The translations under genes were made by a program, and so were the position numbers. The notes under the pieces are model-generated. The model was not told the DNA's origin, made no database searches, and saw only the letters and a list, made by a program, of their open reading frames with translations. Shown here piece by piece: positions 14,293 to 22,933 of a stretch of 38,579 nt of DNA. The stretch's first letter is position 1. Each line of letters starts with the position of its first letter. The stretch is taken from assembly GCA_050250695.1 (NCBI GenBank), contig JBFWOE010000013.1, positions 1 through 38,579 of the forward strand, in the 5' to 3' direction. This DNA comes from Ga0077527 sp050250695 (GTDB lineage: Bacteria; Pseudomonadota; Gammaproteobacteria; Burkholderiales; SG8-41).

Positions 14293-15621
14293 CTAACTCT
14301 TGTCTTCCAACCGGCGCTCAACGTAGGCGCGATCACGCAGCTGGCGCACCCATTCCTGGTAAGCCTCGTCAGTCTTGCGTTCACGCAGCACCTGACGCGC
14401 ATTCATGCGCTGCCCCTCCTGGGTCATGTCCCGGGTGCGACGTTCCATCACCTGGATCAAATGCCAGCCGAACGGGCTGCGCACCGGCTGACTGATTTCC
14501 CCGGGTTTCAGCGCAGCCATCGCTTTTTCGAATTCAGGGACCGTATCGCCCGGCGACAGCCAGCCGAGATCGCCGCCACGCGACGCGCTGGTGTCTTCCG
14601 AGCGCGCGCGCGCAATTTCCGTGAAATCGGCCTTGTTGTCGAGGCGCTCCTTCAATGCCAGCAGGCGATTGCGCGCTTCGGTTTCGGACACCAGCTCGTT
14701 GATCTTGATCAGAATGTGGCGGGCATGGGTCTGCTGGACCATGATCGGCGCCTGGCCGCCGCGGCGCTCGTTCAGCTTCAGGATATGGAAACCGTTCGGG
14801 CTGCGCAGCAGTCCGCTCAATCCACCGGCCTGCAGCGGCCGCAGTGCCTCGAGGAACAATGCCGGCAGGCGGTCGCTTTCCCGCCAGCCGATCAGTCCGC
14901 CCTGCAGCGCTTCGGGGCCGTCGGAAAAGGCGGCGGCAACCTGGCGGAAATCACTGCCGCTCCGGATCTGCGCCAGCGCCTGTTCGGCGCGTTCGCGGCG
15001 GGCCTGCAACTGTTCCGGCGAAGCGTTTTCCGGAACGGTGACCAGGATGTGCGACACGTTGAATTCGTCGCCACGGCCGGATTGCGCCTTGAGACCCTGG
15101 ATGTAACTGTCGACCTCGGTATCGGTGACGACGATTTTCCGCGCCACTTCGCGTTCGCGCAGGCGTGACAGCGTGATTTCATTGCGGATGTCTTCACGGA
15201 ACCTGTCGAACGGAATGCCGTCCTTGACCAGCGTCGCGCGCATCTGCGACAGGGACATCCTGTTGTCCTCGGCGATCCGTGCCAGCGCCTTGTCCAGTTC
15301 GGCATCGTCGACGCGCAGTCCGATATCGCGCGCATGCTGTATCTGCGCCCGGTCGCTGATCAGGCGTTCGAGCAGTTGCCTTTCCATGACCTCACGCGGC
15401 GGCGGCGGCGTGCCCTGCTGGCGCATCTGGCGGAACGCAAAATCCACCCGTGCGGAAAGTTCGCGCTCGGTAATGACTTCGTCATTGACCACCGCAACAA
15501 TGCGGTCGACGGTGACCACTCGCGGTTTGGGGGACTGGGCGGTGGCGACACTGCTGCCCAGCAGCAGGAAAGGTATGACGGTACAGGCCATCAGGCGGCG
15601 GAAGGGGGTTCTGAGTTGCAT
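14293..15621 (-). CDS. surA: Periplasmic chaperone/peptidyl-prolyl isomerase SurA
   Basis: The 442-residue protein has a signal peptide (about residues 1-29, ending ATAQS), a SurA N-terminal chaperone domain (VDRIVAVVNDEVITERELSAR onward, residues 37-165) and two parvulin domains at about residues 188-288 (NVSHILVTVPENASPEQ, GGLIGW, GFHILKL) and 298-398 (HARHILIKINE, GGDLGWLSPG, GWHLIQV), with a C-terminal helix. It escorts outer-membrane proteins, including LptD, whose gene lies directly upstream in the same operon. Length and domain order are those of E. coli SurA. Confidence 0.97.
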   Translation of the reverse strand: MQLRTPFRRLMACTVIPFLLLGSSVATAQSPKPRVVTVDRIVAVVNDEVITERELSARVDFAFRQMRQQGTPPPPREVMERQLLERLISDRAQIQHARDIGLRVDDAELDKALARIAEDNRMSLSQMRATLVKDGIPFDRFREDIRNEITLSRLREREVARKIVVTDTEVDSYIQGLKAQSGRGDEFNVSHILVTVPENASPEQLQARRERAEQALAQIRSGSDFRQVAAAFSDGPEALQGGLIGWRESDRLPALFLEALRPLQAGGLSGLLRSPNGFHILKLNERRGGQAPIMVQQTHARHILIKINELVSETEARNRLLALKERLDNKADFTEIARARSEDTSASRGGDLGWLSPGDTVPEFEKAMAALKPGEISQPVRSPFGWHLIQVMERRTRDMTQEGQRMNARQVLRERKTDEAYQEWVRQLRDRAYVERRLEDKS

Positions 15622-15678
15622 GTTGAATCCAGAGTTATCGGGTGGCGCGGCAGTCGTGCGGACCGTGTTGCGGGCTGG

Positions 15679-17976
15679 CTAGAACAATCCCGGTACATTG
15701 TATTCGACCGGCGAGGCGCCGCGGGGATCCAGCTGCTTGTAGCCGGCGATGTTCCGCTGCAGCACTTCCAGCGGATTGGTGCCTATCCGCGACACACCGT
15801 TGAGTTCCAGCTGGACAAACAGGGACGTACTGGCGGCACTGGTGGTGGTGGCGAAGCGGTGGGCGACCACGCGCAGCGCCCAGCAGCGGTCGTTGTACTC
15901 GAACCCGGCGAGGGCTTCCAGCGTGCGGCTGTCGCGGATCGAGAAATTCCAGCGGCCGACCGCGGTCCAGCGCCCCTCCATCGGCCATTGCGCGGAAAAG
16001 TCTGCCTGCCGCAACGTGTTGACGGTGTCGCGGTAGGCCAGGTTGAGCACCTTGCCCTGCTGCGGCTGATAACGCCCTGCGATGTTGAATTTCTGGGTCT
16101 GCTTCAGGTCGGTGTTGTACTGCCACCCCGCATCTGCGGTCCAGTTCCTGGCGACATGGCCGCTGATGGTAGCCAGCAGATCCGATGAATTGCTGTCGCT
16201 GGCACGCGGCGGAACCCCCGGAACCGTGACGCGCTGGGACTGGAAGTAGTAGCGCTGTGCCATGGCCACGCGCAGGCGCTCGATGCCAGTACCGGCGTCG
16301 ATGAAACGCGAACTGGCGCCGACGGTAAGTTGATTGGCGTCATTGATTCGGTCCTGCCCGCTGAACTGGTTTTCCGTGAAAATCGTCGCGAAATTGATGT
16401 CCTGCAGTCCGCTTTCGAAGTTCGGCAGCCGGTTCTGGTCCTTGTACGGGATGTAGACATAGTACGCCTTGGGTTCCAGCGTTTGTATGAACGGCAGCCC
16501 TTCGGAGCGCAGTTCGCGCTCGAATACCACACCGGACTCGGCGCTGAATATCGGCAGGGTGCGGGTGGAGTCCTGCAGCGCCGCGACGTTGTTGTTGCCC
16601 ATCGCGTAGTGCGTGATGTGCATGCCGATCTTGGGTGTGATGAAAGCATAGGCATTTTGCAGCGGCACGGAAAAACTGGGGTAGGCAAGGCTGCGCCGGG
16701 CACTGACCAGCGTATCGTGATCAAACGCCACGAAACTCCCCAGCAGGTCGAAATCACCCCAGCGTGAACCAAGGCGCTGTGCCGACAGCGTCAGTTGCGG
16801 CTGGCGGTTGTACGGCGGCACCAGCGGCACGAGCGGATCCGACTGCAGGGACTGCCAGCGCTGCGTAAGCGCGGAAAAACTGTAGGTACCGGTGTCTCCC
16901 CAGGTGCCGGCACGGGCCAGGGTGAGGTCATTGGACAGATGGGCCTGCGAAGTGACCGCCACCTGCGTTGACAGGTCGGTGAAATACTTGTCGTCGGAGA
17001 CGCGGTTCAGGTTGAGCGTGCCGCTCCAGTTGTTGCCCAGCGCCTGCTGGTGCTTGGTAAAAAGTCCCCAGCGGTCACGGCTGATCTGCTGGTCGCCGGA
17101 AAGCACTTCGGCGCGGGCTTCGCCCTGCCAGCGCGGATTCAGATAACGGAATTCCCCGCCCAGCTGCAGGCCGCGCTTGGTCATGTAGCGGGGGTACAGC
17201 GTCGCATCCATGTCGGGCGCAATATTCAGGTAATAGGGGACGGTGAATTCGAAACCGGTGGTGTTCGAGGTGCGGTAACTCGGGGTCAGGAAACCCGATT
17301 TGCGCTCCTGGTGCAGCGAAAACGAGAGATAGGGCGAATAAAAAATCGTCTGGTCGAAAAACACGATGCTTGCGTCACGGGCAACCGCGACATCCCGGTT
17401 GCGGTCGATGTCGAGCTGCCTGGCGCGCAGGGACCAGGCGTCGTTTCCCGGTTCGCAGGTGGTGTAGCGCGCACTCTCGATCCGGTATTTGCCGGGGCCG
17501 TCGAACAACAGCCGCTCGGCGGTGCCGCGGGCGTCGTTTCCGGAGAACCGGGGTTTGGCGGCGTTTCTGGCGGGCATGCTCATCAGCTGGTAGCGCGGCG
17601 CTTCCATCGAGCCGCGGTCCGTTGCGAGTTCGTAGCGCAGCGTATTGCCCTCCAGGATCTCGCGATCCTGTTCGATGCGCACGCTTCCCTTGGCAGTCAG
17701 TACGTCCGCAGCCGTGTCGTGCCGCATCCAGTCGGCCTGGAAGGTCTGGCCGGCCTTGCGCAGTCGCGCATTGCCGGAAGCCTCGATCTCCTTGTCCTGG
17801 GTGCCCTGCAGGCGGTCGGCTTCCACGAAAACCGGCGCATCTCCGGCCGGTTTCTGGGGCGGTTTAAGGCCGATGCCGGACGGGGTCTTCGCCGGCGGTC
17901 CCTCATCGGCCCCGGCCAGCAGCGGCAACGCGCACAGTGCGGCAAGCGCGATCCGGGTTTTTCTGGGAAAGGGCAT
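15679..17976 (-). CDS. lptD: LPS-assembly outer-membrane protein LptD
   Basis: The 765-residue protein has a signal peptide (residues 1-22), an OstA/LptA-like N-domain (VFVEADRLQGTQDKEIEASG, about 48-150) and a large beta-barrel ending in aromatic Phe. With LptE it inserts lipopolysaccharide into the outer leaflet. E. coli LptD forms two disulfides between its N-domain and a late Cys-Cys pair. Here the mature protein has only Cys174 (YTTCEPGND) and Cys698 (NDRCWALRV), so a single interdomain disulfide is likely. It is the first gene of lptD-surA-pdxA-rsmA and is divergent from amgK across 58 nt. Confidence 0.96.
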   Translation of the reverse strand: MPFPRKTRIALAALCALPLLAGADEGPPAKTPSGIGLKPPQKPAGDAPVFVEADRLQGTQDKEIEASGNARLRKAGQTFQADWMRHDTAADVLTAKGSVRIEQDREILEGNTLRYELATDRGSMEAPRYQLMSMPARNAAKPRFSGNDARGTAERLLFDGPGKYRIESARYTTCEPGNDAWSLRARQLDIDRNRDVAVARDASIVFFDQTIFYSPYLSFSLHQERKSGFLTPSYRTSNTTGFEFTVPYYLNIAPDMDATLYPRYMTKRGLQLGGEFRYLNPRWQGEARAEVLSGDQQISRDRWGLFTKHQQALGNNWSGTLNLNRVSDDKYFTDLSTQVAVTSQAHLSNDLTLARAGTWGDTGTYSFSALTQRWQSLQSDPLVPLVPPYNRQPQLTLSAQRLGSRWGDFDLLGSFVAFDHDTLVSARRSLAYPSFSVPLQNAYAFITPKIGMHITHYAMGNNNVAALQDSTRTLPIFSAESGVVFERELRSEGLPFIQTLEPKAYYVYIPYKDQNRLPNFESGLQDINFATIFTENQFSGQDRINDANQLTVGASSRFIDAGTGIERLRVAMAQRYYFQSQRVTVPGVPPRASDSNSSDLLATISGHVARNWTADAGWQYNTDLKQTQKFNIAGRYQPQQGKVLNLAYRDTVNTLRQADFSAQWPMEGRWTAVGRWNFSIRDSRTLEALAGFEYNDRCWALRVVAHRFATTTSAASTSLFVQLELNGVSRIGTNPLEVLQRNIAGYKQLDPRGASPVEYNVPGLF

Positions 17977-18034
17977 CGGGGGAGGGTGTCAGACGAGGTG
18001 TTAAAATCTCACAATTCACAGCCTGAAGCAACGC

Positions 18035-19054
18035 TTGAATCCCAACCTTGCGGCCGCGGGTGATCCGCGACTCGAAGCGCTACACGCATGGCTCGCCGCG
18101 CAGATTCCCGGTGCCGAGTCCGCGCTTGCGCCGGCATCCGCGGATGCGAGTTTCCGGCGCTATTTCCGGGTAACAACCGGAGGCGAAACGCGCATCGTGA
18201 TGGACGCGCCACCCGATCGCGAAGATTGCCGCCCGTTCATCCAGGTCGCGCAATTGATGCGCGAAGCGGGGCTGCATGTGCCGGAGGTGCTGGCCGCAGA
18301 TCTGCAACAGGGTTTCCTGCTGCTCTCCGATCTCGGTACCACCACTTATCTGCAGGCGCTGACTGAAGCCAATGCCGATGCACTGTTCGGCAATGCCATC
18401 GACGCACTGGTGACGTGGCAGCGTGCAACGCGCAGCGGGGTGCTGCCGCCGTACGACCGCATGCTGCTGCAGCGGGAAATGGATCTGTTCCGGGACTGGT
18501 ATGTCGGACGTCATCTCGGAATCACCCTTTCCGAAAACCAGGCCGCGGCTTTGGCAGGGATCACAGCGTTGCTTGCGGACAGCGCGCTGTCGCAGCCGGC
18601 GGTGTACGTGCATCGCGATTTCATGCCGCGCAACCTGATGCTGTGCGAGCCCAACCCCGGCGTGCTCGATTTCCAGGACGCGGTTTGCGGACCGATAGCC
18701 TATGATGTGGTGTCACTGTTCAGGGATGCGTTCATCAGTTGGGAAGAACAGCGCGTACTCGACTGGACGGTGCGTTACTGGGAGCGCGCCAAACGCGCGC
18801 ACCTGCCCGTGGATGCCGATTTCGGTGATTTCTACCGTGCCTTCGAATGGATGGGCCTGCAGCGCCATCTGAAGGTGCTGGGCATCTTTGCCCGGATCCG
18901 CCATCGCGACGGTAAACCGGCGTATCTGGAAGACGCGCCGCGTTTTCTGGCCTACGCGCGCGCGGTATGCGCACGATACGCGCCGCTGGCACCGCTGGCG
19001 CGGCTGCTCGACGAGCTGGAGCAGCTTCCGCCGCGGGTTGGCTACACGTTCTGA
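18035..19054 (+). CDS. amgK: N-acetylmuramate/N-acetylglucosamine kinase (anomeric)
   Basis: This 339-residue phosphotransferase-fold (APH) kinase phosphorylates the anomeric position of MurNAc and GlcNAc during peptidoglycan recycling. Visible are the N-terminal SADASFRRYFRV loop, LLLSDLGTTTYLQ, the catalytic loop VHRDFMPRNLML (Asp195) and the metal motif VLDFQDAVCGPIAYDVVSL (Asp212). The start is TTG at 18035; no ATG or GTG is available before conserved sequence and the N-terminus fits the family. murU follows after 9 nt, so the two make the AmgK-MurU salvage route to UDP-MurNAc, which bypasses de novo synthesis. Confidence 0.93.
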   Translation: MNPNLAAAGDPRLEALHAWLAAQIPGAESALAPASADASFRRYFRVTTGGETRIVMDAPPDREDCRPFIQVAQLMREAGLHVPEVLAADLQQGFLLLSDLGTTTYLQALTEANADALFGNAIDALVTWQRATRSGVLPPYDRMLLQREMDLFRDWYVGRHLGITLSENQAAALAGITALLADSALSQPAVYVHRDFMPRNLMLCEPNPGVLDFQDAVCGPIAYDVVSLFRDAFISWEEQRVLDWTVRYWERAKRAHLPVDADFGDFYRAFEWMGLQRHLKVLGIFARIRHRDGKPAYLEDAPRFLAYARAVCARYAPLAPLARLLDELEQLPPRVGYTF

Positions 19055-19063
19055 GGCGGCACC

Positions 19064-19753
19064 ATGAAAGCGATGATCCTCGCAGCCGGCCGCGGCGAGC
19101 GCATGCGCCCGCTGACCGACCATACACCCAAGGCCTTGCTGAAGATCGGGGATAAGCCATTGATTTTTTTGATTATCGAGTCGCTGGTGCGCGCCGGTAT
19201 CAAAGACCTCGTGATCAATCTTGCGCACCTCGGCCAACGCATCGAGGATGGTCTTGGCGACGGGGCCGCGCTGGGTGCGCGCATCCTCTACTCGCGCGAA
19301 GTGGAAGCGCTGGAAACCGCGGGCGGCATTGCCCATGCTCTGCCCCTGCTAGGGACGGATCCTTTCATCGCGGTGAATGCCGATGTTTGCAGCGATTACG
19401 ATTTTTCGATGCTCGCAGCGGCGGCACGGCGCCTGTCTGCGGCGGGCACGCATGCGCATCTGGTGCTGGTGGAAAATCCGCCGCAGCATCCGCAAGGTGA
19501 TTTCGGACTGACCCGCGGTAAGGTCGTCGCCGATGCCGGGATCCGCCATACCTTCAGCGGCATGGGAGCCTATCATCCGGCGTTGTTCGCCGGCATTGCG
19601 CGCGGCTCGCGTGCGCGGCTTGCAGACGTGCTGATTGCGGCGATGAAGGAGGGTCGGGTCAGCGGCGAGTTCTACCGCGGGCGCTGGCATGATGTCGGCA
19701 CACCGGGGCGCCTTGCGGCGCTGGATCGCGCCGCGCGCGAAAAGGGCGAATGA
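19064..19753 (+). CDS. murU: N-acetylmuramate-1-phosphate uridylyltransferase
   Basis: This 229-residue nucleotidyltransferase has the signature MILAAGRGERMRPLTDHTPKAL near its start, then the metal-site stretch FIAVNADVCSDYDF and the late motif EFYRGRWHDVGTPGRL. It makes UDP-MurNAc from MurNAc-1-phosphate and UTP. Placement directly after amgK separates it from the related glucose- and mannose-phosphate enzymes, which are otherwise similar in sequence. The next gene begins 1 nt after its stop, so translation is probably coupled. Confidence 0.93.
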   Translation: MKAMILAAGRGERMRPLTDHTPKALLKIGDKPLIFLIIESLVRAGIKDLVINLAHLGQRIEDGLGDGAALGARILYSREVEALETAGGIAHALPLLGTDPFIAVNADVCSDYDFSMLAAAARRLSAAGTHAHLVLVENPPQHPQGDFGLTRGKVVADAGIRHTFSGMGAYHPALFAGIARGSRARLADVLIAAMKEGRVSGEFYRGRWHDVGTPGRLAALDRAAREKGE

Positions 19754-19754
19754 C

Positions 19755-20189
19755 ATGCCCCATGGTTTAGATGCGCAACAGGTTGATGCCGCGCTGGAAT
19801 TCGAGCAGGCCCGCGTCGCGGAACTGCGGCAGCAGTGGCAGGAATTGATCGCAATCGCGGTATGGGACGGCGTGGAAAGCGACAGGCTGGGCGCCGCGCC
19901 GCGGTTGCGCAAACGACTGCTCGAACTCGGCGAGCGGTTGAAAAGCCTGGTCGCTTCCCGGGGCTGGATACCGCACCCGCGCGAGCGCCTGAAAAGCGCG
20001 CTCGCAGCGGCGCTGGCGCTGCGCGAATCGCTGGCTGCGGTCGCCGTTGTGCTGCCGGAACTGCGGCCTGGCACGGAGGCCGCACGGTTGACAGCGGCGT
20101 ATCAGTTGCTGCGGTGCGTGCTCGAGCAGGAGTTACAGGAGCGGGAAACCGCATGGGCACGCCTGCTCGACGCGCAGATCGCCGACTGA
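19755..20189 (+). CDS. Unknown helical protein between murU and pepP
   Basis: The 144-residue protein is rich in Ala, Leu, Arg and Glu and is predicted to be nearly all helical, with coiled-coil stretches (EFEQARVAELRQQWQELI and LRKRLLELGERLKSL). It has no signal peptide or membrane segment. The ATG at 19755 is chosen because it follows the murU stop by 1 nt; in-frame starts further up lie inside murU. pepP follows after 20 nt. In E. coli the gene before pepP is ygfB, another helical protein, but I see no clear similarity. The function is unknown. Confidence 0.65.
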   Translation: MPHGLDAQQVDAALEFEQARVAELRQQWQELIAIAVWDGVESDRLGAAPRLRKRLLELGERLKSLVASRGWIPHPRERLKSALAAALALRESLAAVAVVLPELRPGTEAARLTAAYQLLRCVLEQELQERETAWARLLDAQIAD

Positions 20190-20209
20190 CGCGCGGCTAT
20201 AATCGACGC

Positions 20210-21535
20210 ATGCCAACCACGATGCCGTTCAGCGCCGATGTCCATGTCCGCCGCCGCGCGCAGCTCTCCGCACTGCTGGGCGAAGGCATCGCCATCGTGC
20301 CCACGGCGCCGGAACGCATCCGCAACCGGGATGCGCACTACCCGTACCGTTACGACAGTTATTTCTATTACCTGACCGGTTTCCGCGAACCCGACGCCGT
20401 GCTGGTGCTGATCGGCGGTGCCCAACCGCGCAGCGTCCTGTTCTGTCGCGAGAAAAATGCGGAACGCGAAATCTGGGATGGTTATCGTCACGGACCGCAG
20501 GCTGCGCGCGAGCAGTTCGGTTTCGACGAGGCCTGCAGCATGGCCGAACTCGATGCGCGCCTGCCCGACCTGCTGGCTGACCGACCGGTGGTGCAGGTGC
20601 ACCTGGGCGCCGATATGCACTGGGATGCACGCGTGCTGGGATGGATCAATGCCGTACGCAACAGGGCGCGCAGCGGTGTCGCGGCCCCTGGCGATATCCG
20701 CGACGTGCGTGTGCTGATCGACGAAATGCGGCTGATCAAGGACGCGACCGAAATCGGGCTGATGCGCCGTGCAGGTGAAATTTCCGCGGCGGCGCACTGC
20801 AAGGCCATGCTCGCCGCGCGGCCCGGAATTCCCGAATACGAAATCGAGGCGCTGCTGCAGTACGAATTCCGCCGCCACGGCGCGCAGGCGCCGGCGTACA
20901 CGCCCATCGTTGCCGCCGGCGCCCATGCCTGCGTGCTGCATTATGTCGAGAACGACGGCATGCTGGCCGACGGCGATCTGCTGCTGATTGATGCCGGTTG
21001 CGAACTCGATGGTTATGCCTCGGACATCACGCGTACATTTCCGGTGAACGGGCGTTTCAGCGGGCCGCAGCGTGACGTCTACCAGCTGGTGCTGGCGGCG
21101 CAGGCGGCGGCGATCGCAGCGGTACGGCCGGGTGCGCCCTGGAATGCGCCGCATGATGCGGCCGTTGCCGTGCTCGCCCGCGGTTTCATCGACCTGAAGT
21201 TGCTGGAAGGTTCGCTGGACGCGGTGCTGGAGCAGGAAACCTACAGGCAGTTCTACATGCATCGCACAGGTCACTGGCTGGGGCTGGACGTGCACGATGC
21301 CGGAGATTACAAAAAGGACGGCAACTGGCGCGAATTGCAGCCGGGCATGGTGCTGACGGTGGAGCCCGGTTGTTATATCCGTCCCGGACCAGGGGTGCCG
21401 GACAAATTCGCGCACATTGGCGTGCGTATCGAAGATGACGCCCTGGTGACAGTGCAGGGCTGCGAAATCCTCAGTGCCGGTGCGCCAAAAAGCGTTGCCG
21501 ACATCGAGGCCCTGATCGCTGATGTCCGTGGCTGA
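20210..21535 (+). CDS. pepP: Xaa-Pro aminopeptidase
   Basis: This 441-residue pita-bread metallopeptidase removes N-terminal residues before proline. The N-terminal domain carries HYPYRYDSYFYYLTGFREPD, typical of PepP. The dinuclear-metal ligands are Asp261 and Asp272 (LLIDAGCELDGYASDITR), His355 (HRTGHWLGLDVHD), Glu385 (LTVEPGCYI) and Glu408 (HIGVRIEDD). The start is the ATG at 20210; sequence upstream in the same frame lacks family similarity and overlaps the previous gene. The end overlaps ubiH by 14 nt. The pepP-ubiH order is also found in E. coli. Confidence 0.96.
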   Translation: MPTTMPFSADVHVRRRAQLSALLGEGIAIVPTAPERIRNRDAHYPYRYDSYFYYLTGFREPDAVLVLIGGAQPRSVLFCREKNAEREIWDGYRHGPQAAREQFGFDEACSMAELDARLPDLLADRPVVQVHLGADMHWDARVLGWINAVRNRARSGVAAPGDIRDVRVLIDEMRLIKDATEIGLMRRAGEISAAAHCKAMLAARPGIPEYEIEALLQYEFRRHGAQAPAYTPIVAAGAHACVLHYVENDGMLADGDLLLIDAGCELDGYASDITRTFPVNGRFSGPQRDVYQLVLAAQAAAIAAVRPGAPWNAPHDAAVAVLARGFIDLKLLEGSLDAVLEQETYRQFYMHRTGHWLGLDVHDAGDYKKDGNWRELQPGMVLTVEPGCYIRPGPGVPDKFAHIGVRIEDDALVTVQGCEILSAGAPKSVADIEALIADVRG

Positions 21536-22676
21536 AACAGCTGATGTCGTGATTGCCGGAGGGGGGCCGGTCGGCAGCGCGCTGGCGCTGGCCTTGCGCG
21601 ACGCCGGCCTGCGGATTGTGCTGCTGGAGGCGCGTACTGCGGCTTCCGGCGATGCCCGGCCGCTGGCGCTGTCTTACGGCAGCCGGTTGATCCTGGAGCG
21701 TCTCGGCGTCTGGTCCCTGCTGGCAACGGCGGCCACGCCGATCCGGCGCATTCATGTTTCACAGCGTGGCGGATTCGGTCGCGTCGGACTCGATGCCGCG
21801 GAGGCCGGGTTTCCCGAGCTCGGGTATGTCGTGGATTACGGTAGTGTTGCCGACGTGCTGGCGAAGGCCGTGGCCGGAACGCCGGCCATCTGCCGGACCG
21901 GAGCCCGTGTTGCGGCGTGCCATGGCGGCCCAGCTGCGCGAGTGGAGTATGAGCAGACCGGTACGCTGCATCAACTGGCCGCGCCGCTGATCGTGATGGC
22001 GGACGGCGGTGCCGGGACGCAGCCACCCGGCGGCAAGTCGGTGGATTACCGGCAAAACGCGGTGACTGCGCGTGTGGTAAGTGAGCGCCCGCATGACAAC
22101 ATGGCTTATGAACGTTTTACCAGCCATGGCCCGCTGGCTTTGTTGCCCGACCACGATGGCTGGGCGCTGGTGTGGACCACGACACCGGAGCGGGCACAAT
22201 TGTTGTGCGCTGCCGGGGATGCCGTGTTCCTGCAACAACTGCAACAGGAGTTCGGATCACGTACGGGCAGGTTTACCGCGGTCCACGGGCGCAGGGCCTA
22301 CCCGCTGCATCTGCGTCGTGCACCGCAGGCTTCAGCGGACCATATCGTGTTGATCGGCAATGCCGCGCAGACACTGCACCCGGTGGCAGGACAGGGTTTC
22401 AACCTGGGGTTGCGCGATGCCTGGGAGCTTGCCGGACAGATCCTCGGCGGGCATTCCGCGAAACTGGGTTCCCGCGAGTGGCTGCAACAATACGCAGCCC
22501 GCCGGCGCCTGGATCGCGGTGCCGGTGTCGGCTTTACCCATACGCTGGTGCAGCTGTTTTCCAATGACCTGCTGCCGTTGCGGCTGATCCGCGGCACGGG
22601 ACTTGCTTTGATCGGATGCATGCCACCGCTGAAGAATTTTCTGGTCCGGCGCATGACTTTCGGTGCGCGCGGCTGA
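21522..22676 (+). CDS. ubiH: UbiH/Coq6-family FAD monooxygenase of ubiquinone synthesis
   Basis: The 384-residue flavoprotein hydroxylates the ubiquinone ring precursor. The FAD-binding Rossmann motif is DVVIAGGGPVGSALALAL near residue 8, followed by ARPLALSYGSRLILERLGVW. The late FAD motif is LIGNAAQTLHPVAGQGFNLGLRD. The family includes UbiH, UbiI and UbiF, and a single sequence cannot fix the ring position. Linkage to pepP favours UbiH. It overlaps pepP by 14 nt, so it is translated from the same message. A 257-nt gap with the dusB promoter follows. Confidence 0.9.
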   Translation: MSVAETADVVIAGGGPVGSALALALRDAGLRIVLLEARTAASGDARPLALSYGSRLILERLGVWSLLATAATPIRRIHVSQRGGFGRVGLDAAEAGFPELGYVVDYGSVADVLAKAVAGTPAICRTGARVAACHGGPAARVEYEQTGTLHQLAAPLIVMADGGAGTQPPGGKSVDYRQNAVTARVVSERPHDNMAYERFTSHGPLALLPDHDGWALVWTTTPERAQLLCAAGDAVFLQQLQQEFGSRTGRFTAVHGRRAYPLHLRRAPQASADHIVLIGNAAQTLHPVAGQGFNLGLRDAWELAGQILGGHSAKLGSREWLQQYAARRRLDRGAGVGFTHTLVQLFSNDLLPLRLIRGTGLALIGCMPPLKNFLVRRMTFGARG

Positions 22677-22863
22677 TTTCACTGCGCTGAACCTTGATCG
22701 TACCGCCGCTTGGCGGAACATTTGCATGTGGCGTTCGAGCAATCCGCAGTAAACCTGCTGATCACAAATGATTTTGCTCCGGCATCCGGCACATCGATTG
22801 CGCACGTTCGAAAGGTCATGTTGCATGGACGCGGCGCTTGCTCAAAAATGAGGCACATTTTCC

Positions 22864-22892
22864 TTTGCACGCCGGTCGAGTGTGATTACAAT
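22864..22892 (+). promoter_or_regulatory. Candidate sigma-70 promoter for dusB-fis
   Basis: TTTGCA (22864-22869) and TACAAT (22887-22892) are 17 bp apart. Transcription would start near 22899, giving a leader of about 35 nt before the dusB GTG. The rest of the 257-nt gap 22677-22933 shows a 5-bp hairpin at 22703-22716 without a T run and no convincing gene. Confidence 0.5.
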
Positions 22893-22933
22893 GGCGCCCT
22901 TTCCCTGCTTCGATACCTAAAAGAAAAAGTCCG

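Noticed and set aside
17977..18034. Sigma-E type promoter for lptD
   Set aside because: A TCTGA-like -10 lies close to the start, but the -35 candidate (GAATT) is poor and the spacing is wrong; the start point would leave no leader.
22703..22716. CCGCC-GCTT-GGCGG hairpin after ubiH
   Set aside because: The 5-bp stem has no T run; too weak to call as a terminator.
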